In this document: positions 52,597 through 63,910 of the stretch, piece after piece | Layout of the letters: each line of letters begins with the position of its first letter | Numbering within the stretch: position 1 is the first letter of the stretch | NCBI GenBank assembly: GCA_020622165.1 | Contig: JACNMN010000003.1 | Span: forward strand, 310,001-374,000 | Length of the DNA stretch: 64,000 nucleotides | Direction of reading: 5' to 3' | From: Boseongicola sp. H5 | GTDB lineage: Bacteria > Pseudomonadota > Alphaproteobacteria > Rhodobacterales > Rhodobacteraceae | Translations under genes and position numbers: made by a program | Notes under the pieces: generated by a model | Told to the model about the DNA's origin: nothing | The model's database searches: none | What the model saw: only the letters and a program-made list of their open reading frames with translations

Positions 52597-53286
52597 TTAG
52601 CCCAGAAATTCCGCGCCGAACAGCCAGACCGCAAGCGGCACCGGCGCCACGGCAAGACACAAGGTGAGAGCGAGGGGCAGGGGCCGGAACACGCGGCTCA
52701 GACCCGCAAGAAGCGACAGCCCGCCGCCGCCACCGATCACGGCATTGCCGGGCAGGTTCAGAAGCATCGCCAGCGTCAGATAGCGATAGCGCAGCAAGCA
52801 CGGCGCCGCCCATCGCGGGAGGCGCCGCCTCAGCAATGCCAGCCGCGCGTCTGCGCCAAGCGGCGCGATCTCCGCGATCATCCGGCAGGCCGAAGTCATG
52901 TGCAGATCCAGAAACAGCCGGTGCATGACGGTGATCGGCAGATAGCGGCCCAGAAGATAGGCCAGCAGAAGCCCGAGGACGGTGGCGAGATAGACCGCCG
53001 GCGCAATCTCCGCGCCGCGCATCAGTAACAGGGCCAGACCGATCTCCACCCCCGGCACGAAGGGCACGGAAATCAGAATTGCATAAAGCAGCAGGACGCC
53101 GCCGGTCAGGACGATCTGCGTCGCCCAACGGTCCGTTTCGGGCAGCCGGTCGCTGAGCGTCATCGCGACATCGTAGAGCGACAGAAGCAGAAGGGCCGCC
53201 CCGACCACGACCGCACAGCGCAAAGCCAGACGCGGCAACGCCACGCGCCAGGGCGGCGGCGTCAGATCCCGTGGCGGATCGGTCAT
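52597..53286 (-). CDS. multi-pass membrane protein, VTT/TMEM64-like
   Basis: 229 residues with about five membrane helices. Two motifs recall the VTT (DedA/TVP38) fold: P-F-V-P-G-V-E-I-G-L-A-L near residue 75, and N-L-P-G-N-A-V-I-G-G-G-G-G-L-S-L-L-A-G-L-S-R near residue 177. The match is by motif only. It lies inside the cobalamin/one-carbon operon between the pterin-binding methyltransferase gene and the RamA-like gene. A metabolic link is not obvious; a transport or lipid role is a guess. Confidence 0.65.
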   Translation of the reverse strand: MTDPPRDLTPPPWRVALPRLALRCAVVVGAALLLLSLYDVAMTLSDRLPETDRWATQIVLTGGVLLLYAILISVPFVPGVEIGLALLLMRGAEIAPAVYLATVLGLLLAYLLGRYLPITVMHRLFLDLHMTSACRMIAEIAPLGADARLALLRRRLPRWAAPCLLRYRYLTLAMLLNLPGNAVIGGGGGLSLLAGLSRVFRPLPLALTLCLAVAPVPLAVWLFGAEFLG

Positions 53287-53415
53287 CGACCGGGTTGGCG
53301 AGGGGGCATGCTCTCTCCGCGACTGCGTTCTGCGGAGTGTTCCGCCCTTGGTCTGGTTTGGTCAACATGCGGTTTCCGGGCCGCAAGACCGGCCCGGCTG
53401 GCCGATCCGACCCGC

Positions 53416-54381
53416 TCACGCCCGTCTGCGCCCGCCACGGCGCCCGCTGCGGCCCGCACCCGATGCAATCGCGGCCTTCGCCGCCTCGGGGAAGGGCATG
53501 CCCTCCTTCACGGCCTCCAAAACCTTGGCAAAGCCGATCCATTTGCCGCCATTGGGATCGTGGTTCATCAGGAAATTCGCGGCGTTCACCGCCTCCATCT
53601 CCACCGGACGTACCGGGTTCATGATGGCGCTGGTCATTCCCGCGCCGATCGCCATCGGCAGGAAAGCGGCGTTGATACCGTGGCGGTTGGGCAGGCCGAA
53701 AGAGATATTCGATGCGCCACAGGTTGTGTTTACGCCCAGTTCTTCACGCAGCTTCGCCACCAGCGTGAACACCTGCCGCCCGGCGGTGGCCATGGCGCCG
53801 ACGGGCATCACCAGCGGGTCGACCACGATGTCATGGGCCGGTATGCCGAAATCGGCGGCCCGTTCGACGATTTTCTTGGCGACGGCGAAGCGCACATCCG
53901 GGTCTTCGGAGATGCCGGTATCGTCATTCGAGATCGCAACCACAGGCACGTTATATTTCTTCACGAGCGGCAGGATCGCCTCCAGCCGCTCCTCCTCTCC
54001 GGTGACGGAGTTCAGAAGCGGGCGGCCCTCGGCCAGTTCAAGCCCCTTTTCCAGCGCGCCTGGGACAGAGCTGTCGATACATAAAGGAACATCCACAAGC
54101 CCCTGAACAAGCTCGATCATCTTGCCCATGAGCGGTGGTTCGGTCTCGTTCGGGTTGGGGTTGGAATTGTATACGACGCCCGCATTCACATCCAACACCA
54201 TCGCACCGCAGGCCACCTGTTCCAGCGCGTCCTTCTCGACAGTGGAAAAATCCCCCGCTTCAAGCTGCGCGGCCAGCAGTTTGCGTCCGGTGGGGTTGAT
54301 CCGTTCGCCGATCACGCAGAACGGCTCGTCAAAGCCGATGACGACGGTTTTGGATTTGGACTCAAGGACAGTGCGGGTCAT
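53416..54381 (-). CDS. methyltetrahydrofolate:corrinoid methyltransferase (stand-alone pterin-binding domain)
   Basis: 321 residues forming a pterin-binding barrel. I-G-E-R-I-N-P-T-G-R-K near residue 24, D-V-N-A-G-V near 64, C-I-D-S-S-V-P near 101 and N-S-V-T-G-E near 124 match MetH/AcsE pterin domains. It would move a methyl group from methyltetrahydrofolate to a separate corrinoid protein. No cobalamin-binding or homocysteine domain is attached, so it is one piece of a split system. The C-terminus is R/G-rich (G-A-G-R-S-G-R-R-G-G-R-R-R-A). The MetF-like gene is 12 bases upstream. Confidence 0.88.
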   Translation of the reverse strand: MTRTVLESKSKTVVIGFDEPFCVIGERINPTGRKLLAAQLEAGDFSTVEKDALEQVACGAMVLDVNAGVVYNSNPNPNETEPPLMGKMIELVQGLVDVPLCIDSSVPGALEKGLELAEGRPLLNSVTGEEERLEAILPLVKKYNVPVVAISNDDTGISEDPDVRFAVAKKIVERAADFGIPAHDIVVDPLVMPVGAMATAGRQVFTLVAKLREELGVNTTCGASNISFGLPNRHGINAAFLPMAIGAGMTSAIMNPVRPVEMEAVNAANFLMNHDPNGGKWIGFAKVLEAVKEGMPFPEAAKAAIASGAGRSGRRGGRRRA

Positions 54382-54393
54382 GAATATTCCTGT

Positions 54394-55323
54394 TCAGACA
54401 TTGGCGGGGCGGGTCGAGGCGCCCCCGTGATCGATGGCCCATTGGGCATTCGTCTTGATGCCGCCCAAGGGGAAGAAATGGACCGCCTCTATATTGAAAT
54501 CCGGATTGGCAGCCTTGTGTGCGGCCAGTTTTGTCAGAATGTCCAGAGGCTCGAACGGCAAGAGCAGCTTGGTGACGTCCTTGGCCCGCTTCTGCAGCAC
54601 GTCGAGCGACGGGCCAACCCCGCAGGCAATGGCGAAGCGGATCAGGGTCTGCAGCTTGGCGGGCCCCGCGATGCCGATATGGATCGGCAGGCGGATACCT
54701 TCGGCGGAAAGGCGGTCGGCCCATGCGATCACCGGCGCGGCCTCGAACGCGAATTGCGTGGCCAGCGCCATCTCCGCATCGGTGCGGTCGGCGAAATCCT
54801 GTTTCCAGCGCAGCGCCTCCATCACCATGGCATCGCCGCCGTCGGGGTCGATGTCGCGGTTGCCCTCGGGATGGCCTGCGACATGCAGACGCCTGAAGCC
54901 CGCCTTGTCGAACAGACCGGTTTCCATCAACTGCATGGAGCTGTGAAACGCCCCGACGGGCTTTGGCGGGCCGCCGGCCAGAAGCAGCGCCTGATCGACT
55001 CCCGCCTCGCCCTGGTAGCGGGCGATCCAGTCGGCCAGCGTCGCCTTGTCTGCGATTATGCGAGCCGGGAAATGCGGCATGACCGCATAGCCATCGGCGG
55101 CCAGACGCGCGGCGGTCGCCACCATGTCGTCAATCGGTGTACCCTCGATATGGGCGATGTAGACGCGGGTGCCTTCGGGCAGGAGCGCGCGGAAATCCTC
55201 GACCTTCTCGGCGGTGCGCGGCATCACCTCGATCGAATAGCCGTCCAGAAATGCCTCCAGCTCGGGGTTGACCGGCGGTGCGGGCATTGCGGCGGAAGTG
55301 CGTTTGAAGTTCAACAGGGCCAT
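54394..55323 (-). CDS. methylenetetrahydrofolate reductase (MetF-like)
   Basis: 309 residues from the ATG at 55323, which has GGAGAG upstream. Barrel segments include S-I-E-V-M-P-R-T-A-E-K near residue 29 with the family Glu, A-H-I-E-G-T, M-P-H-F-P-A-R, L-L-A-G-G and H-V-A-G-H-P-E-G, all matching MetF-type reductases. It reduces methylene- to methyl-tetrahydrofolate with FAD, supplying the methyltransferase encoded just downstream. The sequence is divergent from E. coli MetF, as in other alphaproteobacterial operons of this type. Confidence 0.83.
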   Translation of the reverse strand: MALLNFKRTSAAMPAPPVNPELEAFLDGYSIEVMPRTAEKVEDFRALLPEGTRVYIAHIEGTPIDDMVATAARLAADGYAVMPHFPARIIADKATLADWIARYQGEAGVDQALLLAGGPPKPVGAFHSSMQLMETGLFDKAGFRRLHVAGHPEGNRDIDPDGGDAMVMEALRWKQDFADRTDAEMALATQFAFEAAPVIAWADRLSAEGIRLPIHIGIAGPAKLQTLIRFAIACGVGPSLDVLQKRAKDVTKLLLPFEPLDILTKLAAHKAANPDFNIEAVHFFPLGGIKTNAQWAIDHGGASTRPANV

Positions 55324-55357
55324 CAATCTCTCCAGGGGTGATGTCGGGCGCATGGGA

Positions 55358-55669
55358 TCACGCGGCCTTGCCGCTTTCCCATCCGTCATTGGCGATCAGC
55401 GTTTTCAGACGATCCTGATCATAGGTTCGGTCCAGAAGGTCGGCTTGCGCCGCCGCGATCTCGTCCGGCTCGCCCTCGACCTCGAACGGCGCGGCCTTGC
55501 GCCAGTCGGCCAGATACGCGTCATCGTCCTTGGCGCCGACCTTCATCGCGCAGCGGTCGATTGCCTGTTCGAACCGCTCGGGCAGGGGGGCCTTGGACCC
55601 GCGCCGTCCCTTGCCCACAATGATCTGGGCCGGGATATCACGCCAGTAAACGATGGTGACGGCGGGCAT
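55358..55669 (-). CDS. PF13769-like 'virulence factor' small protein
   Basis: 103 residues from the ATG at 55669. It starts M-P-A-V-T-I-V-Y-W-R-D-I-P-A-Q and continues G-K-G-R-R-G-S-K, L-P-E-R-F-E-Q-A-I-D and an acidic C-terminal half. This is the conserved alphaproteobacterial family labelled 'virulence factor', whose function is unknown. It is the first gene of the operon with MetF-like, pterin-binding methyltransferase and RamA-like genes, 34 bases before the second. A supporting role in folate/corrinoid methyl transfer is therefore a better guess than virulence. The 236-base gap upstream shows GC hairpins but no recognised riboswitch. Confidence 0.7.
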   Translation of the reverse strand: MPAVTIVYWRDIPAQIIVGKGRRGSKAPLPERFEQAIDRCAMKVGAKDDDAYLADWRKAAPFEVEGEPDEIAAAQADLLDRTYDQDRLKTLIANDGWESGKAA

Positions 55670-55905
55670 GGGCGAATCCTTATCTCTGGCCGTCACCATA
55701 TGGGCGGCTGACCTGCCCACCGGGCCTGTTTTCGACATCAATTGGGGCCGGAACGACCCCGGCCGAACCTTAGGCGCTGAGGCGGGCTCAGGCCAGCGCC
55801 GCGGGCCGTCATAATTCTCATGATGATGTTGAGGGCGAGCAAGAGCATTGTGAGTTCACGACCGGGCCGCTACATTCGGGACAACTTGATCATTCGGAGG
55901 GGCCG

Positions 55906-57063
55906 ATGTCACGCAAGCGTGTTCACGGTGGCGGCCCGTTCCCCAGACCCGTCGCCCCGGTCAGCCCGGTGGCGGCCCCGCCTGTCGAACGGAAACCCGC
56001 TGCGGACAATCGCCCCGATCCCGCGGATCTTTATGCCGCGCTGGATCTGGGCACCAATTCCTGTCGCATGCTGATTGCGCAGCCCAAGGGCAATCAGCTG
56101 CATGTGGTGGATTCATTCTCGAAATCCGTGCAGTTGGGCCATGGGCTGGAAGCGTCGGGCCGGCTGTCGCGAAGCTCCATGGCGCGCGCGGTCGGCGCTC
56201 TGAAGATCTGTCAGCGCAAGCTTGGCCAGCACGATGTGCGCCGCGCGCGTCTGGTGGCGACCGAAGCCTGCCGGCGTGCGGTCAATGCGCGCGATTTCAT
56301 CAATGTGGTCAAGCGGGACACGGGGCTGGAGCTGGAGATCATCGAGCCGGAGGAGGAGGCGCGGCTGGCTGTGGTGTCCTGCGCGCCGCTGGTGTCCACC
56401 CGGACCGAGCAATTGCTGGTCGTCGATATCGGCGGCGGCTCGACCGAGCTTGTCTGGATCGATCTGAGCCGGGTGCCGGCGCTGGAACGCCCCCGCGCGA
56501 TCATGCGGCTGCATCAGGGCTTTGATCACGAGGATACGGTTTTTCCGCGCGCCAAGGTGGTGGACTGGATTTCCGTGCCACTGGGCGTGGCGACGTTGAA
56601 GGACATGTATTCAGACGTGACCGACGACAGCGCGCGCTTCGCGCTCATGAGCTGGTATTTCGAGGAGCAGCTTGCGGAGTTCTCGCCCTATGACGATGCG
56701 GCGGACCAGGCCCGCGAGGGGTTCCAGATCATCGGCACCAGCGGGACGGTCACGACCGTGGCGGCCAGCCATCTGGGCTTGCGGCGCTATGACCGCAACA
56801 AGGTGGACGGGCTCCGGATGACCTCCGACCAGATCGACACGGTCATTCAGGGATATCTGAGCCTCGGCCCCGAAGGCCGGCGCAAGGACCCCCGGATCGG
56901 ACGGGACCGGCAGACCCTGATCATGTCGGGCGCGGCGATCCTGCAGGCGCTGCTGCGGGCCTGGCCCACGGACCGGCTGAGCGTGGCCGACAGGGGCCTG
57001 CGGGAGGGGCTGCTTTATGCGCAGATGTCCTCCGATGGTGTTCTGGAGGATGGTCCGCTATAG
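55906..57063 (+). CDS. exopolyphosphatase / pppGpp phosphohydrolase family (Ppx/GppA)
   Basis: 385 residues. A proline-rich N-terminal tail of about 40 residues is followed by the ASKHA fold: D-L-G-T-N-S-C-R-M-L-I near residue 47, catalytic-Glu region near E-A-C-R-R-A, and V-D-I-G-G-G-S-T-E-L near 169. It hydrolyses polyphosphate and/or pppGpp. At this length it lacks the large C-terminal domains of E. coli Ppx. GGAGG precedes the ATG by 5 bases. It is followed by rlmE, as in many Rhodobacterales. Confidence 0.92.
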   Translation: MSRKRVHGGGPFPRPVAPVSPVAAPPVERKPAADNRPDPADLYAALDLGTNSCRMLIAQPKGNQLHVVDSFSKSVQLGHGLEASGRLSRSSMARAVGALKICQRKLGQHDVRRARLVATEACRRAVNARDFINVVKRDTGLELEIIEPEEEARLAVVSCAPLVSTRTEQLLVVDIGGGSTELVWIDLSRVPALERPRAIMRLHQGFDHEDTVFPRAKVVDWISVPLGVATLKDMYSDVTDDSARFALMSWYFEEQLAEFSPYDDAADQAREGFQIIGTSGTVTTVAASHLGLRRYDRNKVDGLRMTSDQIDTVIQGYLSLGPEGRRKDPRIGRDRQTLIMSGAAILQALLRAWPTDRLSVADRGLREGLLYAQMSSDGVLEDGPL

Positions 57064-57196
57064 GAATGGCGCCCGGGCCTTGCCCGGGATCCGGCGAGGG
57101 TCGTCTTGCACCGGGGCGGGACGCGCGCGCGGTTCGGCCGCGAGGTTTCCGGCGGGATGATTTTTGAAACACTGAGGCAAGGAGCTCAAGCGCACC

Positions 57197-57913
57197 ATGG
57201 CGAAGGGCACAAGCGGGCGCGGGCAGCGCGATTTGCGGGTGAAGGTGAAGACCGCGCGGGGGCGCAAGCTCAGCTCGACCCTGTGGCTCGAACGGCAGTT
57301 GAACGACCCGTATGTGAAACGGGCCCAGGCGGAGGGATATCGCGGGCGCGCGGCGTTCAAGATTTCCGAACTGGACGACAAGTACCGGTTTCTGGTGCCC
57401 GGTGCGCGGGCGGTCGATCTGGGATGCGCGCCGGGTGGCTGGTGTCAGGTGGCGGTGAAGCGGGTCAACGCCCTGGGCGACCGCCCGGGCAAGGCGGTGG
57501 GCCGGGTCATCGGGCTTGACCTGCAGCCGGTCGAGCCGATTGCCGGGGCCGAGATCCACCAGCTCGACTTCATGGAAGACGGGGCGGACGCGCAGGTGAA
57601 AGCCTGGCTTGGCGGCAAGGCCGATGTGGTGATGAGCGACATGGCGGCGGCGGCGTCGGGGCATAAGCAGACCGACCATCTGCGGATCATCGCCTTGTGT
57701 GAGGCGGCAGCGGAGCTGGCCTTCGACGTGCTGGAGGAGGGCGGCACCTTCGTCGCCAAGGTATTGGCCGGTGGCGCCGAGGGGACGTTGCAGAAACGGC
57801 TCAAGCAGCGGTTCACCAAGGTGGCCAACGTGAAACCCGCGGCGAGCCGTGCCGACAGTTCGGAGAAATTCGTCGTCGCCACCGGGTTCAAGCCTGCCGA
57901 GGATGTGGAGTGA
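57197..57913 (+). CDS. rlmE: 23S rRNA (uridine-2552-2'-O)-methyltransferase
   Basis: 238 residues of the FtsJ/RrmJ family. R-S-R-A-A-F-K-type start ([12 protein letters not shown]), the SAM loop [22 protein letters not shown] with the catalytic Asp, and F-V-A-K-V-L-A-G-G with the catalytic Lys are all in place. A basic N-terminal extension ([11 protein letters not shown]) is usual in this order. AAGGAG lies about 12 bases before the ATG. It modifies the ribosomal A-loop. Confidence 0.95.
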   Translation: MAKGTSGRGQRDLRVKVKTARGRKLSSTLWLERQLNDPYVKRAQAEGYRGRAAFKISELDDKYRFLVPGARAVDLGCAPGGWCQVAVKRVNALGDRPGKAVGRVIGLDLQPVEPIAGAEIHQLDFMEDGADAQVKAWLGGKADVVMSDMAAAASGHKQTDHLRIIALCEAAAELAFDVLEEGGTFVAKVLAGGAEGTLQKRLKQRFTKVANVKPAASRADSSEKFVVATGFKPAEDVE

Positions 57914-57978
57914 CGCGGCAATTTCGCCAAAGCCGCCGCGTACCAGATTTGGGGGTTTCCCTTCGGCGCGCCCCATGA

Positions 57979-59475
<1,497 letters not shown>

Positions 59476-59506
59476 GTATGATGTCGGCCAGTCTTGATGT
59501 GATCAG

Positions 59507-60679
59507 GTGACCCCCGAGGCGCGATATGCCGCCGCGATGACCGTTCTGGACCGCTGGTTGCAGGATGTGCCCGTGGAAAAGGCGCTGACCGGGTGGGCCC
59601 GGGGCGCGCGATATGCCGGATCGAAAGACCGTGCCGCCGTGCGCGACCATGTGTTCGACGTGCTGCGCTGCAGGGGCCGCTGTGCGGCGCTTGGCGGGGC
59701 GGAGACCGGCCGCGGCCTTGTGCTTGGTCTGATCCGGCTGAACGGTCTGCCGCCGGAGGCGATCTTCACCGGACAGGGGTTCGCGCCGCCCGCGTTGAGC
59801 CCGGCCGAAGCCTCGACCCCCACGCCGGCGCCGGATGTTCTGGCCGATCTGCCCGGCTGGCTGTTGCCCGCGCTGCGGCAAAGCTTCGGCGCCGACCTGG
59901 CTGATCTGGCGCGCGCCATGGGGCAACGCGCGCCTGTGTATCTGCGGGCCAACCTTAGAAAAACCACGGTAGATGAAGCGGTTGCGCTGCTGATTTCAAG
60001 CGGGATCGGGGCCCGCGCCGTTCCTGGATGCGAGACCGCGATCGAGGTGATCTCCGGCGCGCGCGGTGTGCGCCACACGCAGGCCTATCTTGATGGGCTG
60101 GTGGAACTGCAGGATCTGTCGGTACAGCGGGCCTGCGCGGCGGTGGACTGGCCGGTGGACGGGCGCATTCTCGACTATTGCGCGGGCGGCGGCGGAAAGG
60201 CGCTGGCCATCGCCGCCCGATCCGATGCGGAGATATCAGTGCATGACGCCAATCCGGTGCGCATGGCCGATCTGCCCGCGCGGGCGGGCCGCGCCGGGGT
60301 TCGGCTGATTGCACGGAAAACATCCGCGCTCACAGGCGCGGGCCCGTTCGATCTGGTGCTTGCGGATGTTCCATGCTCCGGCAGCGGGACATGGCGGCGC
60401 GATCCCGAAGCGAAATGGCGGCTGACGCCGGAGCGGCTGGCGGATCTGCGGCGACTGCAATCCGATATTCTGGATCGGGCCGCCCGGCTGGTTCGCCCCG
60501 GCGGATCGCTTGTCTACATGACCTGCTCGCTCCTGCAGTCGGAGAATGAGGAACAGGTTGAAGCCTTCCTTGCCTGCACGCCCGGCTGGGTTCTGACCGG
60601 GCGGCATATCGGGACCCCGCTGACCGCGTCGGACGGGTTTTTCATGGCCGAGTTGACGCAGGCCACCTCAACAGCTTAA
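59507..60679 (+). CDS. rsmB: RsmB/NOP family 16S rRNA (cytosine-C5)-methyltransferase
   Basis: 390 residues with a GTG start at 59507. An N-terminal NusB-like/FMU part precedes the methyltransferase domain: Y-C-A-G-G-G-G-K-A-L-A as SAM loop, D-V-P-C-S-G-S-G-T-W-R-R with the release Cys, and T-C-S-L-L-Q-S-E-N with the catalytic Cys. The ribosome-binding site is weak (GATCAG). It belongs to the RsmB (C967) type; the exact target base is inferred from family. Confidence 0.85.
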   Translation: MTPEARYAAAMTVLDRWLQDVPVEKALTGWARGARYAGSKDRAAVRDHVFDVLRCRGRCAALGGAETGRGLVLGLIRLNGLPPEAIFTGQGFAPPALSPAEASTPTPAPDVLADLPGWLLPALRQSFGADLADLARAMGQRAPVYLRANLRKTTVDEAVALLISSGIGARAVPGCETAIEVISGARGVRHTQAYLDGLVELQDLSVQRACAAVDWPVDGRILDYCAGGGGKALAIAARSDAEISVHDANPVRMADLPARAGRAGVRLIARKTSALTGAGPFDLVLADVPCSGSGTWRRDPEAKWRLTPERLADLRRLQSDILDRAARLVRPGGSLVYMTCSLLQSENEEQVEAFLACTPGWVLTGRHIGTPLTASDGFFMAELTQATSTA

Positions 60680-60776
60680 AAATTTAGGAAAAGCTGGCGG
60701 TCGCACGCCGATTTTAAGACCCGTTTAAGCATTTGATTGCGAAATGGGAGACACCGAATCGGATTGGAGGTTGACT

Positions 60777-63158
60777 GTGGCGGATCAGGCTTTGGAGCCC
60801 GGCAAGATGCGGGCTCCCCTCGGAACGGCCCCACGTCAGCCATGGCTGCTGTTCGGTATGGCCGCGATATGCGCCGCAGCCGGCTGGTTCGTGCCCTCCG
60901 CCCTCGGGGCGCTTTTGCTCTTTGCCGCGGCCGGCTCGATCGTGGTTCTGGCGCTGATGCTGATGGCGAAGACCTACGTTGGAAAATCCGGGGAGCGGCG
61001 CGCGCTGATACAGGCGATTTCGCTGATCGAGCTTGATCCGGCGCCATGTTTCTGCACCGACGAACAGGGGCTGGTTCTTGCCCAGAACATCTCCGCGACG
61101 GACCGGTTCGGAGACCGCGCGGGCCAGCCCATGTCGCGCGCGCTCAGCGGCCTGCTTGCGAATGCGCCGGCGGTGGTGTTCCGGCAGGAGACCGCCCTGT
61201 CGCGCACAAAGATGGCGCGGGAAACCGTCGTGACCCGCAAGGGCCATGTCCGGGTTACGGCCTATCGCGTCGGAAAGGGAACGCTCTGGCGGCTGGATGA
61301 AAGCGTCGAGAGCACCAATCGCAGCGGCGATCACATCGCCCTGCCGATGATGGTGGTCAGCCAGAATGACACGATCCTGTCGATGAACGATGCGATGCGC
61401 GACACGCTCGGGCGCCGCGCGCGCAGCCTGTCGCAGGTTTTCAGGCAACTGCCCCTGATCTCCGGCCAGCGGCGGACCCTGCGGACCGAAACGGGCACGA
61501 TCGACGTGACCCCGGTCGAAATCAAGGCCGGCGATGGGCGGCGCGAGATTTATCTGGTGCCCGCCTGCGTCAGTGGCAGCATCGGGGATGAGGGCGTGGC
61601 GGCCCGCGCGTTCGAGGCGTTGCCTGTCGCGCTTGTCCATATCGGCAGCGATGGCGAGGTTCTGGCCTTCAACCAGCATGCGCAGACGCTTCTGGGCCTT
61701 TCGCCCGGGGAGGGGCCGTTTCTGTCGAACCTCGTGGAGGGGCTTGGCCGCCCCGTCGAAGACTGGATCCGCGACACGCTGGAGGAACGCATTCCCAACC
61801 GGCCCGAGGTGGTGCGCGCCAAACGCCGGGACGAGGATTGCTTCCTGCAGATCACCCTTGGACGCATCGCCACGAGCAAGGGCCCGTCGCTGCTTGCGGT
61901 GATGCATGACGCGACCGAGTTGAAGACGCTGGAGCAGCAATTCGTCCAGAGCCAGAAAATGCAGGCCATCGGCGAACTGGCCGGTGGCGTGGCCCATGAT
62001 TTCAACAACCTCTTGACCGCGATCACGGGGCATTGCGACCTGCTGCTGCTGCGCCACGATCAGGGCGATCCGGATTACGGGGATCTCGTGCAGATCAACC
62101 AGAACGCCAACCGCGCGGCCAGCCTGGTGGGGCAATTGCTGGCCTTCTCCCGGAAACAGACGCTGCAGCCCGAGCTTCTCGACCTGCGCGACACGATGGG
62201 CGACCTCACCCATCTTCTGAACCGGCTGGTGGGCGAAAAGGTGCAACTGCATCTGTCCCATGACCCGGCCCTGCTGCCGATCCGGGCCGATTCCCGCCAG
62301 CTCGATCAGGTGATGATGAACCTTGTGGTGAACGCGCGCGATGCAATGCCCGATGGCGGCGCGATCCATGTGGAGACCCGGATGGTACGGCTCCGCGAAG
62401 CGCTCAGCCGGGATGAGGCGGTGGTGCCGCCCGGGCAATATGTCTCGATCACGGTCCGGGATGAGGGCTCGGGGATCCCCCCCGACAAGGTCAGACGGAT
62501 ATTCGAGCCGTTTTACACCACGAAAGGCGTCGGCGAGGGCACGGGCCTTGGGTTGTCCATGGTCTACGGGATCATCAAGCAGACGGGGGGCTACATCTTC
62601 GTTGACAGCGAGATCGGCAAGGGCACGACCTTCACGATCTACTGTCCGGCCCATGACCATCCGGCGGCGGAGGAGACACCCGTTCCATCGGAGCGTCCGG
62701 CGGCGGCGGTTCCGGAGCAGCTAGCACAGCCGCCCGCGCCGGCAGAGCCGGAAACGCCCGAACCGGAGCAGGATACCGGTCCGGCCGCGCCGGGTGACGG
62801 GGTCGTTCTGCTGGTCGAAGACGAGGCCCCGGTGCGCGCCTTCGCCTCCCGCGCTCTGCGGCTGCGCGGATATACGGTGCTGGAGGCGGAAAATGCGGAG
62901 GAGGCGCTGGAAACGCTGCGCGATTCGGCGCTCTCCGTGGATGTCTTCGTGACCGATGTGGTGATGCCCGGAATGGACGGCCCAAGCTGGGTGCGCCTTG
63001 CGCTGAAGGACCGGCCTGGTGTGAAGGTCGTGTTCGTCTCGGGCTATGCGGAGGACGCGCTGGACAAGACCAGTGAAGAGATCCCGAATTCCGTCTTCCT
63101 GCCCAAGCCGTTCTCGCTCTCGGATCTGACGGCGACGGTGCAGCGCCAGTTGCATTGA
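60777..63158 (+). CDS. cckA: hybrid sensor histidine kinase CckA
   Basis: 793 residues from a GTG at 60777, which has GGAGG 6 bases upstream; an ATG at 60744 lacks one. Two membrane helices at about residues 23-65 are followed by PAS-like sensor regions, the H-box [12 protein letters not shown] with His407, the ATPase domain ([17 protein letters not shown]), a P/E/A-rich linker and a receiver with Asp727 in V-T-D-V-V-M-P-G. CckA phosphorylates ChpT and through it CtrA, controlling cell cycle, motility and gene-transfer-agent genes in alphaproteobacteria. Confidence 0.94.
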   Translation: MADQALEPGKMRAPLGTAPRQPWLLFGMAAICAAAGWFVPSALGALLLFAAAGSIVVLALMLMAKTYVGKSGERRALIQAISLIELDPAPCFCTDEQGLVLAQNISATDRFGDRAGQPMSRALSGLLANAPAVVFRQETALSRTKMARETVVTRKGHVRVTAYRVGKGTLWRLDESVESTNRSGDHIALPMMVVSQNDTILSMNDAMRDTLGRRARSLSQVFRQLPLISGQRRTLRTETGTIDVTPVEIKAGDGRREIYLVPACVSGSIGDEGVAARAFEALPVALVHIGSDGEVLAFNQHAQTLLGLSPGEGPFLSNLVEGLGRPVEDWIRDTLEERIPNRPEVVRAKRRDEDCFLQITLGRIATSKGPSLLAVMHDATELKTLEQQFVQSQKMQAIGELAGGVAHDFNNLLTAITGHCDLLLLRHDQGDPDYGDLVQINQNANRAASLVGQLLAFSRKQTLQPELLDLRDTMGDLTHLLNRLVGEKVQLHLSHDPALLPIRADSRQLDQVMMNLVVNARDAMPDGGAIHVETRMVRLREALSRDEAVVPPGQYVSITVRDEGSGIPPDKVRRIFEPFYTTKGVGEGTGLGLSMVYGIIKQTGGYIFVDSEIGKGTTFTIYCPAHDHPAAEETPVPSERPAAAVPEQLAQPPAPAEPETPEPEQDTGPAAPGDGVVLLVEDEAPVRAFASRALRLRGYTVLEAENAEEALETLRDSALSVDVFVTDVVMPGMDGPSWVRLALKDRPGVKVVFVSGYAEDALDKTSEEIPNSVFLPKPFSLSDLTATVQRQLH

Positions 63159-63216
63159 GCCAGCGCCCGGCCGATGGCCGGCCACGCCGCCATGACCATG
63201 GGCCTGAGGTATCGAA

Positions 63217-63822
63217 CTAGGGTCGCTGTTCCGTGAGCCAGGCCCAGAGATCGAACTCCGCCGAGCGTTCGCTGCGCAGCCGTTTCTCCAGTTTCGGGGA
63301 CAGGTTCACCGCCATTTCGGGAGAAACGTTGCGCCGGGGCAGGGCGAGATCCGCGCCGAACCGGGTTTCGAGGAAATCGACCGCGTCGTCCAGCCGGTCA
63401 TAGCGAAACAGATGAGTAACTCCGCAGGCCGCATCCCCGTCGCGCAGAAACCGGGCCTGTGATCCGATATTGGCGAATGCGGGCGGATTGTCCGTCAGCC
63501 AGGCGGTGACGAACCCGTCAAAATCGACCCCCCCGGTCGAGTTGTCCTTGCCGGCCAGTTGCGGGCGGCGGCGGTACCGATACCAGCTGTCGAGCCAGGA
63601 TACGGGCTCGCGCATCACCGCCATGGTCTCCATTTCATGGCGGCCGCGCTGTTCGAAGAATCCCGCAAGCATGTTGCGGTAGCGGCTGACGGAGACATGT
63701 TTCATGCCCGGCGGATCGAGGATCGCGGCGCTGGCATGGGGCAGCAATGCCGCCTCCAACGCCGTCGTGCCGGTTTTCGGCACCGCAAAAAGAACCAGTT
63801 TTTGCTTCCAGAACAATAACAT
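63217..63822 (-). CDS. sulfotransferase-like protein
   Basis: 201 residues from the ATG at 63822 with AGGGG 6 bases upstream; a GTG at 63828 is an alternative. The N-terminal F-A-V-P-K-T-G-T-T-A-L is the 5'-phosphosulfate loop of PAPS sulfotransferases, and V-M-R-E-P-V-S-W-L-D-S-W is the 3'-phosphate-binding segment. The family is short here. Orthologues beside cckA in Rhodobacterales are sometimes labelled gamma-glutamyl kinase, which the motifs do not support. The acceptor is unknown. Confidence 0.75.
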   Translation of the reverse strand: MLLFWKQKLVLFAVPKTGTTALEAALLPHASAAILDPPGMKHVSVSRYRNMLAGFFEQRGRHEMETMAVMREPVSWLDSWYRYRRRPQLAGKDNSTGGVDFDGFVTAWLTDNPPAFANIGSQARFLRDGDAACGVTHLFRYDRLDDAVDFLETRFGADLALPRRNVSPEMAVNLSPKLEKRLRSERSAEFDLWAWLTEQRP

Positions 63823-63910
63823 GATCACACCCCTGACTGATTTTTCCTACGCTAACCGGTTCTTAACCCTTCCGGGAAAAAACTTGGCTCTACAAGATTT
63901 CACTTGAAAT

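Noticed and set aside
55670-55905. Possible SAM, SAH or cobalamin riboswitch before the one-carbon operon
   Set aside because: Several GC stems exist, including one around 55771-55801, but I could not match a conserved riboswitch core. A covariance-model search would settle it; a significant hit would revive the idea.
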